Part shown: piece by piece, positions 1 through 8,291 of the stretch
Layout: every line of letters begins with the position of its first letter
Numbering within the stretch: position 1 is the stretch's first letter
Translations under genes and position numbers: made by a program
Assembly (NCBI GenBank): GCA_963735115.1
Contig: CAVTJR010000003.1
Span: 62,001 to 126,000, forward strand
Length of the DNA stretch: 64,000 bases
Source of the DNA: JAKACA01 sp963735115
Lineage (GTDB): Bacteria > Actinomycetota > Acidimicrobiia > Acidimicrobiales > Bog-793
Direction of reading: 5' to 3'
The notes under the pieces: generated by a model
The model's input: only the letters and a program-made list of their open reading frames with translations
Databases searched by the model: none
Told to the model about the DNA's origin: nothing

Positions 1-93
1 ACCGAGTCCATGGTCGGGCACAAGCTCGGAGAGTTCGCGCCGACGCGGACCTTCCGCTACCACGCCGGCCAAGAGCGGGCAGGGAGGCGCTGA
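1..93 (+). CDS. rpsS: 30S ribosomal protein S19, C-terminal end (partial)
   Basis: Only the last 30 codons and the TGA stop are in the window. The reading frame contains VGHKLGEFAPTRTFRYH, the conserved S19 C-terminus that contacts 16S rRNA in the head of the small subunit. It is followed one base later by the GTG of rplV, the normal S10-operon order. The gene is cut by the window edge, not broken. Confidence 0.93.
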   Translation, partial: TESMVGHKLGEFAPTRTFRYHAGQERAGRR

Positions 94-94
94 C

Positions 95-904
95 GTGACC
101 GGAGTGAAGACGAACGAGCGCCCCGGCACGAGGGCAGTGCTCCGGCACTCCGGTGTCTCGGCCTACAAGGCGCGCGAAGTGCTCAACCTCATCCGGGGAG
201 AGGACTTCGAGCGGGCGACGGAGATCCTCGAGTACTGCGAGCGCGGTGTCGCCGAGGTCATCGGCAAGCTGCTGAATTCGGCCGCCGCCAACGCCCGCCA
301 CAACGACGCGCTCGACCCGGAGGAGATGTACGTCTCGGCATGCTTCGCCGACGAGGGCACCACCCTCAAGCGCTGGCGCCCGCGTGCTCGTGGACGGGCG
401 ACGCGGATCCGCAAGCGCACCTGTCACATCACCGTGATCCTGTCTCGCCTCCCCGATGACCAGCTCGCCCGCCGCCGGGCCCGCGTGGCGGCCGAGCAGT
501 CGCAACGCCGGGCGCGCCGCGTCGCCGGCGGCCTACGGCGCAACCGCGGCGCTGCCAGTGCCGGCACGAGGGCCGCCGAGGAGCGTGCGACGGAGGAGAC
601 GGAGAGCACGACGGAAGCCTTGGCCGCCCTCGAGGAAGCACGTGCCCTCGAGACGACGAGCCATCACGAGGAGCTCGAGGCGGAGGCGGAGTCCGCCCTC
701 GACCAAGAGGACCACGAGGACGACCACGACGAGGTCGACGACACCGCCGAGGCAGATCAGTCCGCCGACGCGACCGATGAGACAAGCGACGACGAGACGG
801 CCGAGAGCCCTGCAGGCGACGTCGTCGACGAAGCGCCGGAGGCTTCTCCGGAGCCTTCGGACGACGACGCCGACGCGGACGACCCGGCCGACGAGGAGAA
901 CTGA
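95..904 (+). CDS. rplV: 50S ribosomal protein L22 with long acidic tail
   Basis: L22 binds 23S rRNA and lines the exit tunnel. The conserved domain covers about residues 12-119, ending in the signature GRATRIRKRTCHITVIL. The start is GTG, one base after the rpsS stop. The protein has 269 residues where most L22 proteins have about 110-130. The extra part is an Arg-rich stretch (about 120-155) followed by an Ala/Glu/Asp-rich tail to the end. This tail is low complexity and probably disordered; no domain is recognised. The stop overlaps the rpsC start (ATGA), so translation is likely coupled. Confidence 0.95.
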   Translation: MTGVKTNERPGTRAVLRHSGVSAYKAREVLNLIRGEDFERATEILEYCERGVAEVIGKLLNSAAANARHNDALDPEEMYVSACFADEGTTLKRWRPRARGRATRIRKRTCHITVILSRLPDDQLARRRARVAAEQSQRRARRVAGGLRRNRGAASAGTRAAEERATEETESTTEALAALEEARALETTSHHEELEAEAESALDQEDHEDDHDEVDDTAEADQSADATDETSDDETAESPAGDVVDEAPEASPEPSDDDADADDPADEEN

Positions 905-1893
905 TGGGCCAGAAGGTCAACCCCTACGGGTTTCGCCTCGGCGTCACCACCGACTGGAAGTCGCGGTGGTTCGACGACCGTAACTACCAGGACTCGGTGA
1001 TCGAGGACTGGAAGATCCGTGACTACCTGATGCGACAGCTCGAGGCAGCCGCCGTCAGCCGGATCGAGATCGAGCGCACCCGCGACCGCCTCCGGGTGGA
1101 CGTGCACACGGCTCGCCCTGGCATCGTCATCGGCCGGCGTGGTGCCGAGGCCGACCGCCTCCGTCGCCAGCTCGGTCGCATCACCCACAACGCCAACGTG
1201 CAGCTCAACATCCAGGAGATCAAGCAACCGGAGCTGGAGGCCGCCCTGATCGCTCAGGGGATCGCCGACCAGCTCGCTCGGCGCATCAGCTTCCGGCGCG
1301 CCATGAAGCGGGCGATCCAGACCGTGCAGAAGGCAGGCGCCCAGGGCGTCCGCGTGCAGTGTTCCGGTCGGTTGGGCGGCTCCGAGATGGCCCGCAAGGA
1401 GTCCTACCGTGAAGGTCGCGTGCCGTTGCACACGTTGCGGGCGGACATCGACTACGGGTTTCGCGAGGCGAGGACGAGCACCGGTCGCGTCGGTGTGAAG
1501 GTCTGGATCTACAAAGGCGACATCCTGCCCTACAAAGTCTCGAGCGAGGACAAGATCTCCCGCGAGGTGGCGATGGCAGTGGGCGAGACGTCCGGTCAAG
1601 GCCGCAAACGGATCGTGAGCGCCGGCGGCGGCCGTCGCAGGCCGGAGTTGGGTGAGCCCGGCTCGCAGCTCGAGGTCGAGGCGGCTGTGGCCGAGGTCGC
1701 CCCCGTTGCTGCTGATGCCGAGACGCCTGTAGCCCCGGAGCTCGCCGAGGGCGCCATCGCGGCCGCGCCGCTGCCGGGTGCAGGTGGCGGTGACGAGGCG
1801 CTCGAGCGGCTGCTCGCCGAAGAGGAAGAGATCGAGCGCCGCACCCGCGACCAGCATCACGACGTTCCGCATTTCCGCCGGGAGAACGACTGA
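904..1893 (+). CDS. rpsC: 30S ribosomal protein S3 with C-terminal extension
   Basis: S3 sits in the head of the small subunit at the mRNA entry. The N-terminus MGQKVNPYGFRLG is canonical. A type II KH domain follows, with the GxxG-type loop IGRRG at residues 76-80. The C-domain contains the conserved SGRLGGSEMARKE. At 329 residues it is longer than many S3 proteins (about 210-275). The last 100 or so residues are Ala/Glu-rich and not conserved, like the tail of the preceding rplV. Start and stop both overlap the neighbouring genes. Confidence 0.96.
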   Translation: MGQKVNPYGFRLGVTTDWKSRWFDDRNYQDSVIEDWKIRDYLMRQLEAAAVSRIEIERTRDRLRVDVHTARPGIVIGRRGAEADRLRRQLGRITHNANVQLNIQEIKQPELEAALIAQGIADQLARRISFRRAMKRAIQTVQKAGAQGVRVQCSGRLGGSEMARKESYREGRVPLHTLRADIDYGFREARTSTGRVGVKVWIYKGDILPYKVSSEDKISREVAMAVGETSGQGRKRIVSAGGGRRRPELGEPGSQLEVEAAVAEVAPVAADAETPVAPELAEGAIAAAPLPGAGGGDEALERLLAEEEEIERRTRDQHHDVPHFRREND

Positions 1894-2330
1894 TGTTGAT
1901 GCCCCGCAAGACCAAGCACCGCAAGCAGCAGCGCGGTCGTCTCAACGGCATGACGAAGGGCGGCGAGTCCGTCACCTTCGGCGACTTCGGCATCCAAGCG
2001 CTCGAGCCTGCATGGATCACGGCTCGTCAGATCGAGGCTGCCCGGATCGCCATGACCCGCCACGTCAAGCGTGGCGGGAAGGTCTGGATCCGGGTCTTCC
2101 CGGACAAGCCGGTCACGCAGAAGCCCGCTGAAACCCGCATGGGTTCGGGCAAGGGGAACCCCGAGCACTGGGTCGCCGTTGTGCGGCCTGGCCGGATCCT
2201 CTTCGAGCTGGCGGGAGTGGACGAGTCGCTTGCCCGCGGCGCCATGGAGCGTGCGATCCAGAAGCTCCCGATGAAGGCGCGCTTCGTGACGAGACCCGGC
2301 ATCGGATCGACACCGGAGGTGCAGGTCTGA
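1893..2330 (+). CDS. rplP: 50S ribosomal protein L16
   Basis: 145 residues, normal length. MLMPRKTKHRKQQRG is the typical L16 N-terminus, and the conserved KGGKVWIRVFPDKPVT and RMGSGKGNPEHWVAVV segments are present. L16 helps organise the A-site region and peptidyl transferase centre. The ATG at 1893 shares its A with the rpsC stop. An in-frame ATG at 1899 is a possible alternative, but MLMP starts are common in the family. Confidence 0.96.
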   Translation: MLMPRKTKHRKQQRGRLNGMTKGGESVTFGDFGIQALEPAWITARQIEAARIAMTRHVKRGGKVWIRVFPDKPVTQKPAETRMGSGKGNPEHWVAVVRPGRILFELAGVDESLARGAMERAIQKLPMKARFVTRPGIGSTPEVQV

Positions 2331-2593
2331 TGTCGACGGCCGCAGAGCTCCGCGAGCTCGATGACGACGAGCTCGAGAACCGTTTGATCAACGCCCGCAA
2401 GGAGCTGTTCAACTTGCGATTCCAGGCCGCTACCGGCCGGCTCGACAACTCGGCTCGCACGGGTGCGGTACGCCGCGACATCGCCCGCCTGCTCACCGTC
2501 ATGCGCGACCGCGAGGCCGGGTTGATCCCCGTGCCGACGCCTGGCGGGCGCCCGAGCGTTCGCCGGCGCCTGCGCCGGAACGAGGAGGAGTGA
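2330..2593 (+). CDS. rpmC: 50S ribosomal protein L29
   Basis: 87 residues. ELRELDDDELENRLINARKE and LFNLRFQAATGRLDN match L29, a small helical protein near the tunnel exit where targeting factors dock. The C-terminal 20 residues (RPSVRRRLRRNEEE) extend a little beyond the minimal 60-70-residue family length. The ATG overlaps the rplP stop. Confidence 0.93.
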   Translation: MSTAAELRELDDDELENRLINARKELFNLRFQAATGRLDNSARTGAVRRDIARLLTVMRDREAGLIPVPTPGGRPSVRRRLRRNEEE

Positions 2594-2913
2594 TGTCCGA
2601 GAGCGAGACGACGGTACCCGAGGCCGCCAGCGAGCCGAGTGCGAACGATGCGGCTCCCGAGCGGGAGAACCGCCGCAAGGTCCGCGAAGGCCTTGTGGTG
2701 TCGACGGCCATGGAGAAGACGGCCGTCGTGGCCGTGACCGAGCGCGTCCGCCACCCGCGCTACGCCAAGACGGTGCAACGCACCCGCAAGCTGTACGTGC
2801 ACGACGAGGACAACGAGGCATCGAACGGCGACCGTGTGCGCGTGGCCGAAACGCGGCCGTACTCGAAGACGAAGCGCTGGCGCCTCGTCGAGGTTCTGGA
2901 GCGCGCCCGATGA
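2593..2913 (+). CDS. rpsQ: 30S ribosomal protein S17
   Basis: The OB-fold core NRRKVREGLVVSTAMEKTAV and the HPRYAKTVQRTRKLYVHDE segment identify S17, a primary 16S rRNA binder. ATG at 2593 overlaps the rpmC TGA and is preferred over the adjacent in-frame GTG at 2590. About 25 Ala/Glu/Pro-rich residues precede the conserved core, an actinobacterial-style N-terminal extension. The stop overlaps the rplN ATG. Confidence 0.95.
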   Translation: MSESETTVPEAASEPSANDAAPERENRRKVREGLVVSTAMEKTAVVAVTERVRHPRYAKTVQRTRKLYVHDEDNEASNGDRVRVAETRPYSKTKRWRLVEVLERAR

Positions 2914-3278
2914 TCCAACAGGAGTCACGCCTCCGTGTCGCCGACAATTCCGGTGCTAAAGAAGTCCTCTGCATCAAGGTGCTCGGCGGGTCGCGCCGGC
3001 GCTACGCCCGCATCGGCGATGTCTTTGTCGCCACGGTGAAGGATGCCGTGCCGGGGGCGGCCGTGAAGAAGGGCGACGTCGTCCGATGTGTCGTCGTGCG
3101 CACACGCAAGGAGAATCGGCGGCCGGACGGCAGTTACATCCGTTTCGACGAGAACGCCGCCGTTCTCATCAACGACCAGTTGCAGCCGAGGGGCACCCGT
3201 ATCTTCGGGCCGGTCGGCCGCGAGCTACGCGACAAGCGCTTCATGCGGATCGTGTCGCTCGCTCCGGAGGTGATCTGA
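2910..3278 (+). CDS. rplN: 50S ribosomal protein L14
   Basis: 122 residues, exactly the usual length. MIQQESRLRVADNSGAKE and the internal RRPDGSYIRFDENAAVLIN are canonical. L14 contacts 23S rRNA and takes part in an intersubunit bridge. The start overlaps the rpsQ stop by four bases, and rplX follows without a gap. Confidence 0.97.
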   Translation: MIQQESRLRVADNSGAKEVLCIKVLGGSRRRYARIGDVFVATVKDAVPGAAVKKGDVVRCVVVRTRKENRRPDGSYIRFDENAAVLINDQLQPRGTRIFGPVGRELRDKRFMRIVSLAPEVI

Positions 3279-3584
3279 ATGCGAATTCGCAAAGGCGACC
3301 GGGTCCAGGTGCTGCATGGCAAGGACCGCGGGAAGTCGGGTGACGTCATGCGCGCCATCCCGTCCGAGAACAAGGTGATCGTCGAAGGCGTCAACATTTC
3401 CAAGCGCCACAGCCGGCCCCGGCGGGGCACGATGCAGGGCGGCATCATCGACAAGGACATGCCGATGCACGTCGCCTCGGTGGCCATCGTCTGCTCGAAC
3501 TGCGGGCCGACGAGGATCGGTTATCGCCAGGACGAGCAGGGTCGAAAGCTCCGCGTCTGCAAGAAGTGCGGAGGCGACCTGTGA
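3279..3584 (+). CDS. rplX: 50S ribosomal protein L24
   Basis: 101 residues. The N-terminal KOW motif (RKGDRVQVLHGKDRGKSGDV) and EGVNISKRHSRP identify L24, an assembly initiator. The C-terminal part keeps two CxxC pairs (VCSNC and VCKKC), so this L24 could bind zinc; that is inferred from the pattern. ATG at 3279 directly follows the rplN stop. Confidence 0.96.
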   Translation: MRIRKGDRVQVLHGKDRGKSGDVMRAIPSENKVIVEGVNISKRHSRPRRGTMQGGIIDKDMPMHVASVAIVCSNCGPTRIGYRQDEQGRKLRVCKKCGGDL

Positions 3585-4156
3585 GCGCCTCGCCAGCGGT
3601 GGAGACGAGGCCGCGCCTTCGCACCCGCTACGACTCCGAGGTGCGCGCCCAGCTCCTGAGCGATCTCGGGCTGTCGAACGTGATGGAAGTCCCTCGGCTC
3701 GAGAAGATCGTCATCAACATGGGCGTGGGCCGCGCCACTCAGCAGCAGTCGCTGCTCGAGGGCGCCGTCCGCGACCTCACGGCGATCGCCGGCCAGAAGC
3801 CCGTCGTCACCAAGGCGCGCCAGTCAATCGCCGGTTTCAAGCTCCGCCAGGGCAACGCCATCGGTTGCATGGTGACGTTGCGGGGCGACCGCATGTGGGA
3901 GTTCCTCGACCGCCTCATCAGCCTGGCGATCCCGAGGATCCGAGACTTCCGCGGGTTGTCCCCGCGGAGCTTCGACGGTCACGGCAACTACACCTTCGGG
4001 GTGACCGAACAGCTGATCTTCCCGGAGATCAATTACGACAAGATCGATTCGACCCGCGGGATGGACATCACGATCGTGACGTCCGCTCGCACCGACGACG
4101 AAGGCCGAGCGTTGTTGCTGGCCTTCGGATTCCCGTTCCGACGCGAAGGGCAGTAA
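3581..4156 (+). CDS. rplE: 50S ribosomal protein L5
   Basis: 191 residues from the GTG at 3581, which overlaps the rplX TGA. The open frame extends five codons further up, but the overlap fits the coupled starts of this operon. Conserved segments: VPRLEKIVINMGVG, GQKPVVTKARQSIAGFKLR, RDFRGLSPRSFDGHGNYTFG and the TSARTDDEGRALL end. L5 binds 5S rRNA in the central protuberance. Confidence 0.96.
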   Translation: MSASPAVETRPRLRTRYDSEVRAQLLSDLGLSNVMEVPRLEKIVINMGVGRATQQQSLLEGAVRDLTAIAGQKPVVTKARQSIAGFKLRQGNAIGCMVTLRGDRMWEFLDRLISLAIPRIRDFRGLSPRSFDGHGNYTFGVTEQLIFPEINYDKIDSTRGMDITIVTSARTDDEGRALLLAFGFPFRREGQ

Positions 4157-4163
4157 GCCGGCT

Positions 4164-4349
4164 ATGGCCAAGAAGGCACTGATCGAGAAGCAGGAGCGCA
4201 CGCCGAAGTTCAAGGTGCGCGCCTATTCGCGCTGCCGGCGCTGTGGCCGGCCGAGGGCGGTGTTCCGCAAGTTCGGGCTCTGCCGCATCTGCCTGCGCGA
4301 GCTCGTGCACGCCGGCGAAGTGCCCGGCGTCACCAAGGCGAGCTGGTGA
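4164..4349 (+). CDS. rpsZ: 30S ribosomal protein S14, type Z (zinc-binding)
   Basis: 61 residues, the length of the short zinc-containing S14 form. MAKKALIEKQ is the standard start. The four cysteines are arranged as CRRC and CRIC, flanking GRPRAVFRKFGL. The gene lies between rplE and rpsH, where the type Z gene is normally found. Confidence 0.97.
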   Translation: MAKKALIEKQERTPKFKVRAYSRCRRCGRPRAVFRKFGLCRICLRELVHAGEVPGVTKASW

Positions 4350-4365
4350 GAGGAGGGGATCGTCG

Positions 4366-4770
4366 ATGACCATGACTGACCCGATCGCCGACATGCTCAC
4401 GCGCGTCCGCAACGCCAACGTTGCGATGCACGACACGGTGCGCATGCCGAGCTCGAAGTTGAAGGAAGCGTTGGCGGTGATCCTCGAGCGCGAGGGCTAC
4501 ATCGCCGGCTTCTCGGCAACCGATGACCCGACGCGGCCCGGTCGCGTGCTCGAGATCCAGTTGAAGTACACCGGAGAGCGCGCCCGTGTCATCGGAGGCC
4601 TGAAGCGCGTCTCGAAACCCGGTCTTCGCATCTACGTTCGCGCCGACCGCCTCCCTCGAGTGCTCGGCGGCCTCGGTGTGGCCGTTCTCTCGACGAGCCA
4701 GGGTCTCATGACCGACCGCGAGGCGCGCCAGCGCAAGGTCGGTGGCGAGGTGCTTTGTTATGTCTGGTGA
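4366..4770 (+). CDS. rpsH: 30S ribosomal protein S8
   Basis: 134 residues starting MTMTDPIADMLTRVRN, the universal S8 N-terminus. ATG 4366 is chosen because AGGAGGGG lies just upstream (4350-4357); the frame is open further up but without homology. The C-terminal STSQGLMTDREARQRKVGGE and final CYVW are canonical. S8 is a primary 16S rRNA binder and, in E. coli, the translational repressor of the spc operon. Confidence 0.96.
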   Translation: MTMTDPIADMLTRVRNANVAMHDTVRMPSSKLKEALAVILEREGYIAGFSATDDPTRPGRVLEIQLKYTGERARVIGGLKRVSKPGLRIYVRADRLPRVLGGLGVAVLSTSQGLMTDREARQRKVGGEVLCYVW

Positions 4771-4779
4771 GGTGCGCTG

Positions 4780-5319
4780 ATGTCCCGAATCGGAAAGAAC
4801 CCGATCCCCGTACCTGCCGGTGTCGAGGTCACCCTCGCAGGCCGCAGCGTCGTCGTGAAAGGCCCACAGGGTCAGCTGCGGCGCGAGCTGCCAGGGGAGA
4901 TCACCGTGGAGCAGGCGGATTCGACGCTGCTCGTACAGCGACCGGATGACCAACGCCACAACCGTGCGCTCCACGGTCTCACGCGCTCGCTCGTCGCCAA
5001 CATGGTCATCGGCGTCACCACCGGGTACACGAAGGACCTCGACATCGTCGGGGTCGGCTACCGGGCGACCTCCAAGGGTCCGCAGCAGCTCGAGCTGGCG
5101 CTCGGATTCAGCCACCCGGTCGTCGTGGACGCCCCTCCCGGGATCTCCTTCGAGGTGCCGGCACCCACGCGGATCATCGTGAAGGGGATCGACAAAGAGC
5201 TCGTCGGCCAAGTCGCCGCTGACATCCGCAAGATCCGCAAGCCAGAGCCCTACAAGGGCAAAGGCGTGCGGTACGTGGGTGAGGTCGTGCGACGCAAGGC
5301 AGGGAAGGCAGCGAAGTAG
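4780..5319 (+). CDS. rplF: 50S ribosomal protein L6
   Basis: 179 residues, usual length. MSRIGKNPIPVPAGVEV and the C-terminal KIRKPEPYKGKGVRYVGE are signature L6 sequences. L6 has two repeated domains and lies near the factor-binding site. Nine bases separate it from the rpsH stop, with GAGGTG as a possible ribosome binding site. Confidence 0.97.
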   Translation: MSRIGKNPIPVPAGVEVTLAGRSVVVKGPQGQLRRELPGEITVEQADSTLLVQRPDDQRHNRALHGLTRSLVANMVIGVTTGYTKDLDIVGVGYRATSKGPQQLELALGFSHPVVVDAPPGISFEVPAPTRIIVKGIDKELVGQVAADIRKIRKPEPYKGKGVRYVGEVVRRKAGKAAK

Positions 5320-5321
5320 TC

Positions 5322-5684
5322 ATGGGCACGAAGACCCGAACACACGAACTGAAGGACCGCCGCCACCGGCGGGTCCGCAAGAAGGTCGCCGGCACGCCGG
5401 AGCGGCCGCGTCTGGCTGTCTTCCGTTCGAACCGCCACATCGCCGCTCAGGTGATCGACGACCGGGCGGGCACGACGCTGGCGGCGGCCTCGACCGTCGA
5501 AGCGACACTGCGAGGCGGCGCCACGGGCAACGCTGCCGCAGCTGCCGCCGTCGGTCGCCTGGTGGCAGAGCGCGCCCTGGCCGCAGGCATCACGAAGGTG
5601 GTCTTCGACCGGGGTGGCGCCCGCTACCACGGCCGGGTGGCTGCGCTCGCAGCCGCCGCACGGGAAGCCGGATTGGAGCTGTAG
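5322..5684 (+). CDS. rplR: 50S ribosomal protein L18
   Basis: 120 residues. RRHRRVRKKVAGTPERPRL, VFRSNRHIAAQVIDD and VVFDRGGARYHGRV match L18, which binds 5S rRNA with L5. Its TAG stop overlaps the GTG start of rpsE by one base. Confidence 0.96.
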   Translation: MGTKTRTHELKDRRHRRVRKKVAGTPERPRLAVFRSNRHIAAQVIDDRAGTTLAAASTVEATLRGGATGNAAAAAAVGRLVAERALAAGITKVVFDRGGARYHGRVAALAAAAREAGLEL

Positions 5685-6235
5685 TGGCTGAGTCTCAGTA
5701 CGAAGAGCGGACGATCAAGGTCAACCGCGTGGCGAAGGTCGTGAAAGGCGGTCGGCGTTTCTCGTTCACCGCCCTCATGGTCATCGGCGACGGCAACGGC
5801 CGCGTCGGCCTCGGCTACGGCAAGGCGAAAGAAGCCGGCCTGGCGGTTCAAAAAGGCATCGACGAGGCGAAGAAGAACATGATCGACGTCCCTCTCGCCG
5901 GCTCCACCATCACGCACCCGATCATCGGCCGTGCCGGTGCGGGGCGGATGCTGTTGAAGCCGGCTGCCCCGGGGACCGGCGTCATCGCCGGCGGCGCCGC
6001 CCGGCAAATCCTCGAGATGGCCGGCGTCCACGACGTCGTGGCGAAGTCACTGGGCACCTCGAATGCCATCAACGTGGCGCACGCCACCCTGGCCGGGCTG
6101 AAGAACCTTCGCCGTCCCGACGAGGTCGCCCGCTTGCGTGGGAAGACACCCGAGGAAGTGACGCCCGCCGGCGTGCTGCGCGCCTACGACGAGCGCCGCC
6201 GCCTCGGCCGTGCGGCCACCGCCGTGGAGGCCTGA
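5684..6235 (+). CDS. rpsE: 30S ribosomal protein S5
   Basis: 183 residues from GTG 5684, which shares a base with the rplR stop; the frame is open much further upstream but those codons lie inside rplR. Conserved: RVAKVVKGGRRFSFTALMV, GNGRVGLGYGKAKE and GGAARQILEMAGVHDVVAK. S5 forms part of the mRNA entry site and affects decoding accuracy. Confidence 0.96.
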   Translation: MAESQYEERTIKVNRVAKVVKGGRRFSFTALMVIGDGNGRVGLGYGKAKEAGLAVQKGIDEAKKNMIDVPLAGSTITHPIIGRAGAGRMLLKPAAPGTGVIAGGAARQILEMAGVHDVVAKSLGTSNAINVAHATLAGLKNLRRPDEVARLRGKTPEEVTPAGVLRAYDERRRLGRAATAVEA

Positions 6236-6236
6236 G

Positions 6237-6440
6237 ATGTCCGATCTCATCGTCACCCAGATCCGCTCCGGCATCGGCCAGAAACCGAAGCACCGCGGCA
6301 CCCTGCGTGCCCTTGGCCTCGGGCGCATCGGCAAGTCCAACATCCTTCCGGACCGCCCGGAGATCCGGGGCATGATCGCTCGCGTCCCCCACCTCGTCGA
6401 GGTGACCGACGTGGGCGCAGGAGAGGAGTCGGGGTCATGA
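6237..6440 (+). CDS. rpmD: 50S ribosomal protein L30
   Basis: 67 residues from ATG 6237, two bases after the rpsE stop. IVTQIRSGIGQKPKHRGTL and LGLGRIGKSNILPDRPEIRG are the L30 core. About eight residues (GAGEESGS) extend past the usual end. The stop overlaps the rplO ATG. Confidence 0.95.
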   Translation: MSDLIVTQIRSGIGQKPKHRGTLRALGLGRIGKSNILPDRPEIRGMIARVPHLVEVTDVGAGEESGS

Positions 6441-6925
6441 AGGTGCACGATCTCGCGCCCGCCCCGGGTGCGCACAAGTCGAGGCGGCGCGTCGCCCGCG
6501 GCATCGCCGGCAAGGGCGGAAAGACCGCCGGCCGTGGCACGAAGGGTGACAAGGCTCGCGGCCAGTCCAAGCCGGGCTTCGAGGGCGGCCAGCTGCCGCT
6601 CACCCAACGGATCCCGAAGCTGCGCGGCTTCGCCAACCCGTTCCGGATCGAGTACAACGTCGTGAACCTCGACGTGCTCGAGGCACTCGAGGACGTCGAG
6701 GTGACGCCGGACAGTTTGAAGGCGGCCGGCATCGTCCATCACAAGGGCCTTGTCAAGGTCCTCGGCGGCGGCGAGCTGACCCGGCCCGTGCAGGTGTCCG
6801 CGCACGCCTTCTCGCAGACCGCCAAGGCAGCCATCGAGGCCGCCGGTGGCGGCGTTACGGTGTTGCCCAAGCCCTTCGGCGACCGACGGCCGCCTGCCAA
6901 GGGGAACGCACTCGCCAACCGCTAG
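6437..6925 (+). CDS. rplO: 50S ribosomal protein L15
   Basis: 162 residues. The Gly/Arg-rich N-terminus (RGIAGKGGKTAGRGTKGDKA) and GFEGGQLPLTQRIPKLRGF are typical of L15, a late-assembly 50S protein. ATG 6437 overlaps the rpmD stop. It is the last gene before secY, as in most spc operons. Confidence 0.96.
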   Translation: MKVHDLAPAPGAHKSRRRVARGIAGKGGKTAGRGTKGDKARGQSKPGFEGGQLPLTQRIPKLRGFANPFRIEYNVVNLDVLEALEDVEVTPDSLKAAGIVHHKGLVKVLGGGELTRPVQVSAHAFSQTAKAAIEAAGGGVTVLPKPFGDRRPPAKGNALANR

Positions 6926-6968
6926 GGTTGCGGAGCGCCCCCGAGGGCATTTCGCATTGCTAAGGACC

Positions 6969-6984
6969 GCCCCGCACCCGGGGC
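6969..6984. other. Small GC hairpin before secY
   Basis: GCCCCG and CGGGGC pair across a four-base loop in the 76-base gap between rplO and secY, just before the secY ribosome binding site (AGGAGAAGGA). There is no T run, so it is not a typical terminator. It may be a local translation-control structure or chance. Confidence 0.3.
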
Positions 6985-7001
6985 ACGCTTGAGGAGAAGG
7001 A

Positions 7002-8291
7002 ATGCTCGCAAGCCTGCGCAATCTGGTTCGGGTCGCAGACCTGCGGAACAAGATCCTGTTCACCATCCTGGTGATCGCCATCTACCAGCTCGGTATCAGC
7101 ATCCCCATCCCAGGCATCGACTTCACCGCTCTGCACAGCATCAACAGGTCGGCTTCCTCCGGCGGCATCCTCGGCTACCTGAGTCTGTTCGCCGGCACGG
7201 GCCTCTCCCATGCCGCCGTCTTGGGGCTCGGGATCATGCCCTACATCACATCGTCGATCATCATCCAGCTGCTCACCGGGGTGATCCCGAAGTTCATGCA
7301 GTGGCGTGAGCAGGGAGCCGTCGGGCAGCGCAAGCTCACGCAGGCGACCCGCTACCTCACCGTCTCCCTCGCCATCATGCAGAGCGCCGGACTCGTCTTC
7401 CTCTTCCACTCCGGTGACATCTTCGCCACCCCGACGCCGATCATCGACAACAAGTACTTCAATGCGCCCCATATCCTCTTCATGATTCTCGTGCTCACGG
7501 CGGGCACGGCATTTGTCATGTGGCTCGGTGAGCTCATCACCCAGCGCGGGATCGGCAACGGTATGTCGATCCTCATCTTCTCGAACGTGATCAGCGCCAT
7601 CCCCATCTATGGCGAGTTCATCAAGGAGGACAAGGGGTGGCCCTTCCTCATCCTGATCATCGTCATCTGCGTCGGCCTCCTGACGGCCATCGTCTTCATG
7701 GAGCAGGGCCAGCGGCGCATCCCCGTCACCTTCGCGAAGCGGCTGCAGGGCCGGCGCGTCTATCAGGGCCAGAGCACGTACATCCCGATGAAGGTCAACT
7801 CGGCCGGTGTCATCCCGATCATCTTCGCCAACTCGCTCCTCTACATCCCGATCCTCCTCTCGAACGTCGTGCCGTGGTCTGGGTTCCGAAGCTGGGTGCA
7901 GACGAACCTCGCCGGCGGGACCGATAGCGCCTACCTCGTCGCCTACGGGTTCCTCATCGTCGTCTTCACGTTCTTCTACGTGCACGTGACCTTCGACCCG
8001 TACCAGCAGGCGGAGCAGATCCAGAAACAGGGCGGCTACATCCCCGGCTTCCGGCCGGGGAAGCCGACCGAGCGGTACCTCTCCCGCATCCTCAACCGGC
8101 TGACCCTGCCGGGGAGCTTGTTCCTCGCCACCGTGGCACTTCTGCCCTCGGTGATCCTCGCCAGCGTCCACATCACCCAGATCCCCTTCTTCGGGACGAC
8201 CTTGCTCATCTCCGTGGGCGTCGCCCTCGAGACGATGAAGCAGATCGACAGCCAGCTGATGATGCGCAACTACGAGGGCTTCCTGCAGTAG
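7002..8291 (+). CDS. secY: Preprotein translocase subunit SecY
   Basis: 429 residues, usual size, strongly hydrophobic with about ten membrane segments. SecY forms the protein-conducting channel of the SecYEG translocon. Recognisable segments: NLVRVADLRNKILFTILVIA at the N-terminus, LGIMPYITSSIIIQLL, TQRGIGNGMSILIF, the cytoplasmic loop GQRRIPVTFAKR, and GGYIPGFRPGKPTERYL. A good ribosome binding site (AGGAGAAGGA) precedes the ATG. It sits between rplO and adk, the classic spc-operon arrangement. Confidence 0.97.
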   Translation: MLASLRNLVRVADLRNKILFTILVIAIYQLGISIPIPGIDFTALHSINRSASSGGILGYLSLFAGTGLSHAAVLGLGIMPYITSSIIIQLLTGVIPKFMQWREQGAVGQRKLTQATRYLTVSLAIMQSAGLVFLFHSGDIFATPTPIIDNKYFNAPHILFMILVLTAGTAFVMWLGELITQRGIGNGMSILIFSNVISAIPIYGEFIKEDKGWPFLILIIVICVGLLTAIVFMEQGQRRIPVTFAKRLQGRRVYQGQSTYIPMKVNSAGVIPIIFANSLLYIPILLSNVVPWSGFRSWVQTNLAGGTDSAYLVAYGFLIVVFTFFYVHVTFDPYQQAEQIQKQGGYIPGFRPGKPTERYLSRILNRLTLPGSLFLATVALLPSVILASVHITQIPFFGTTLLISVGVALETMKQIDSQLMMRNYEGFLQ

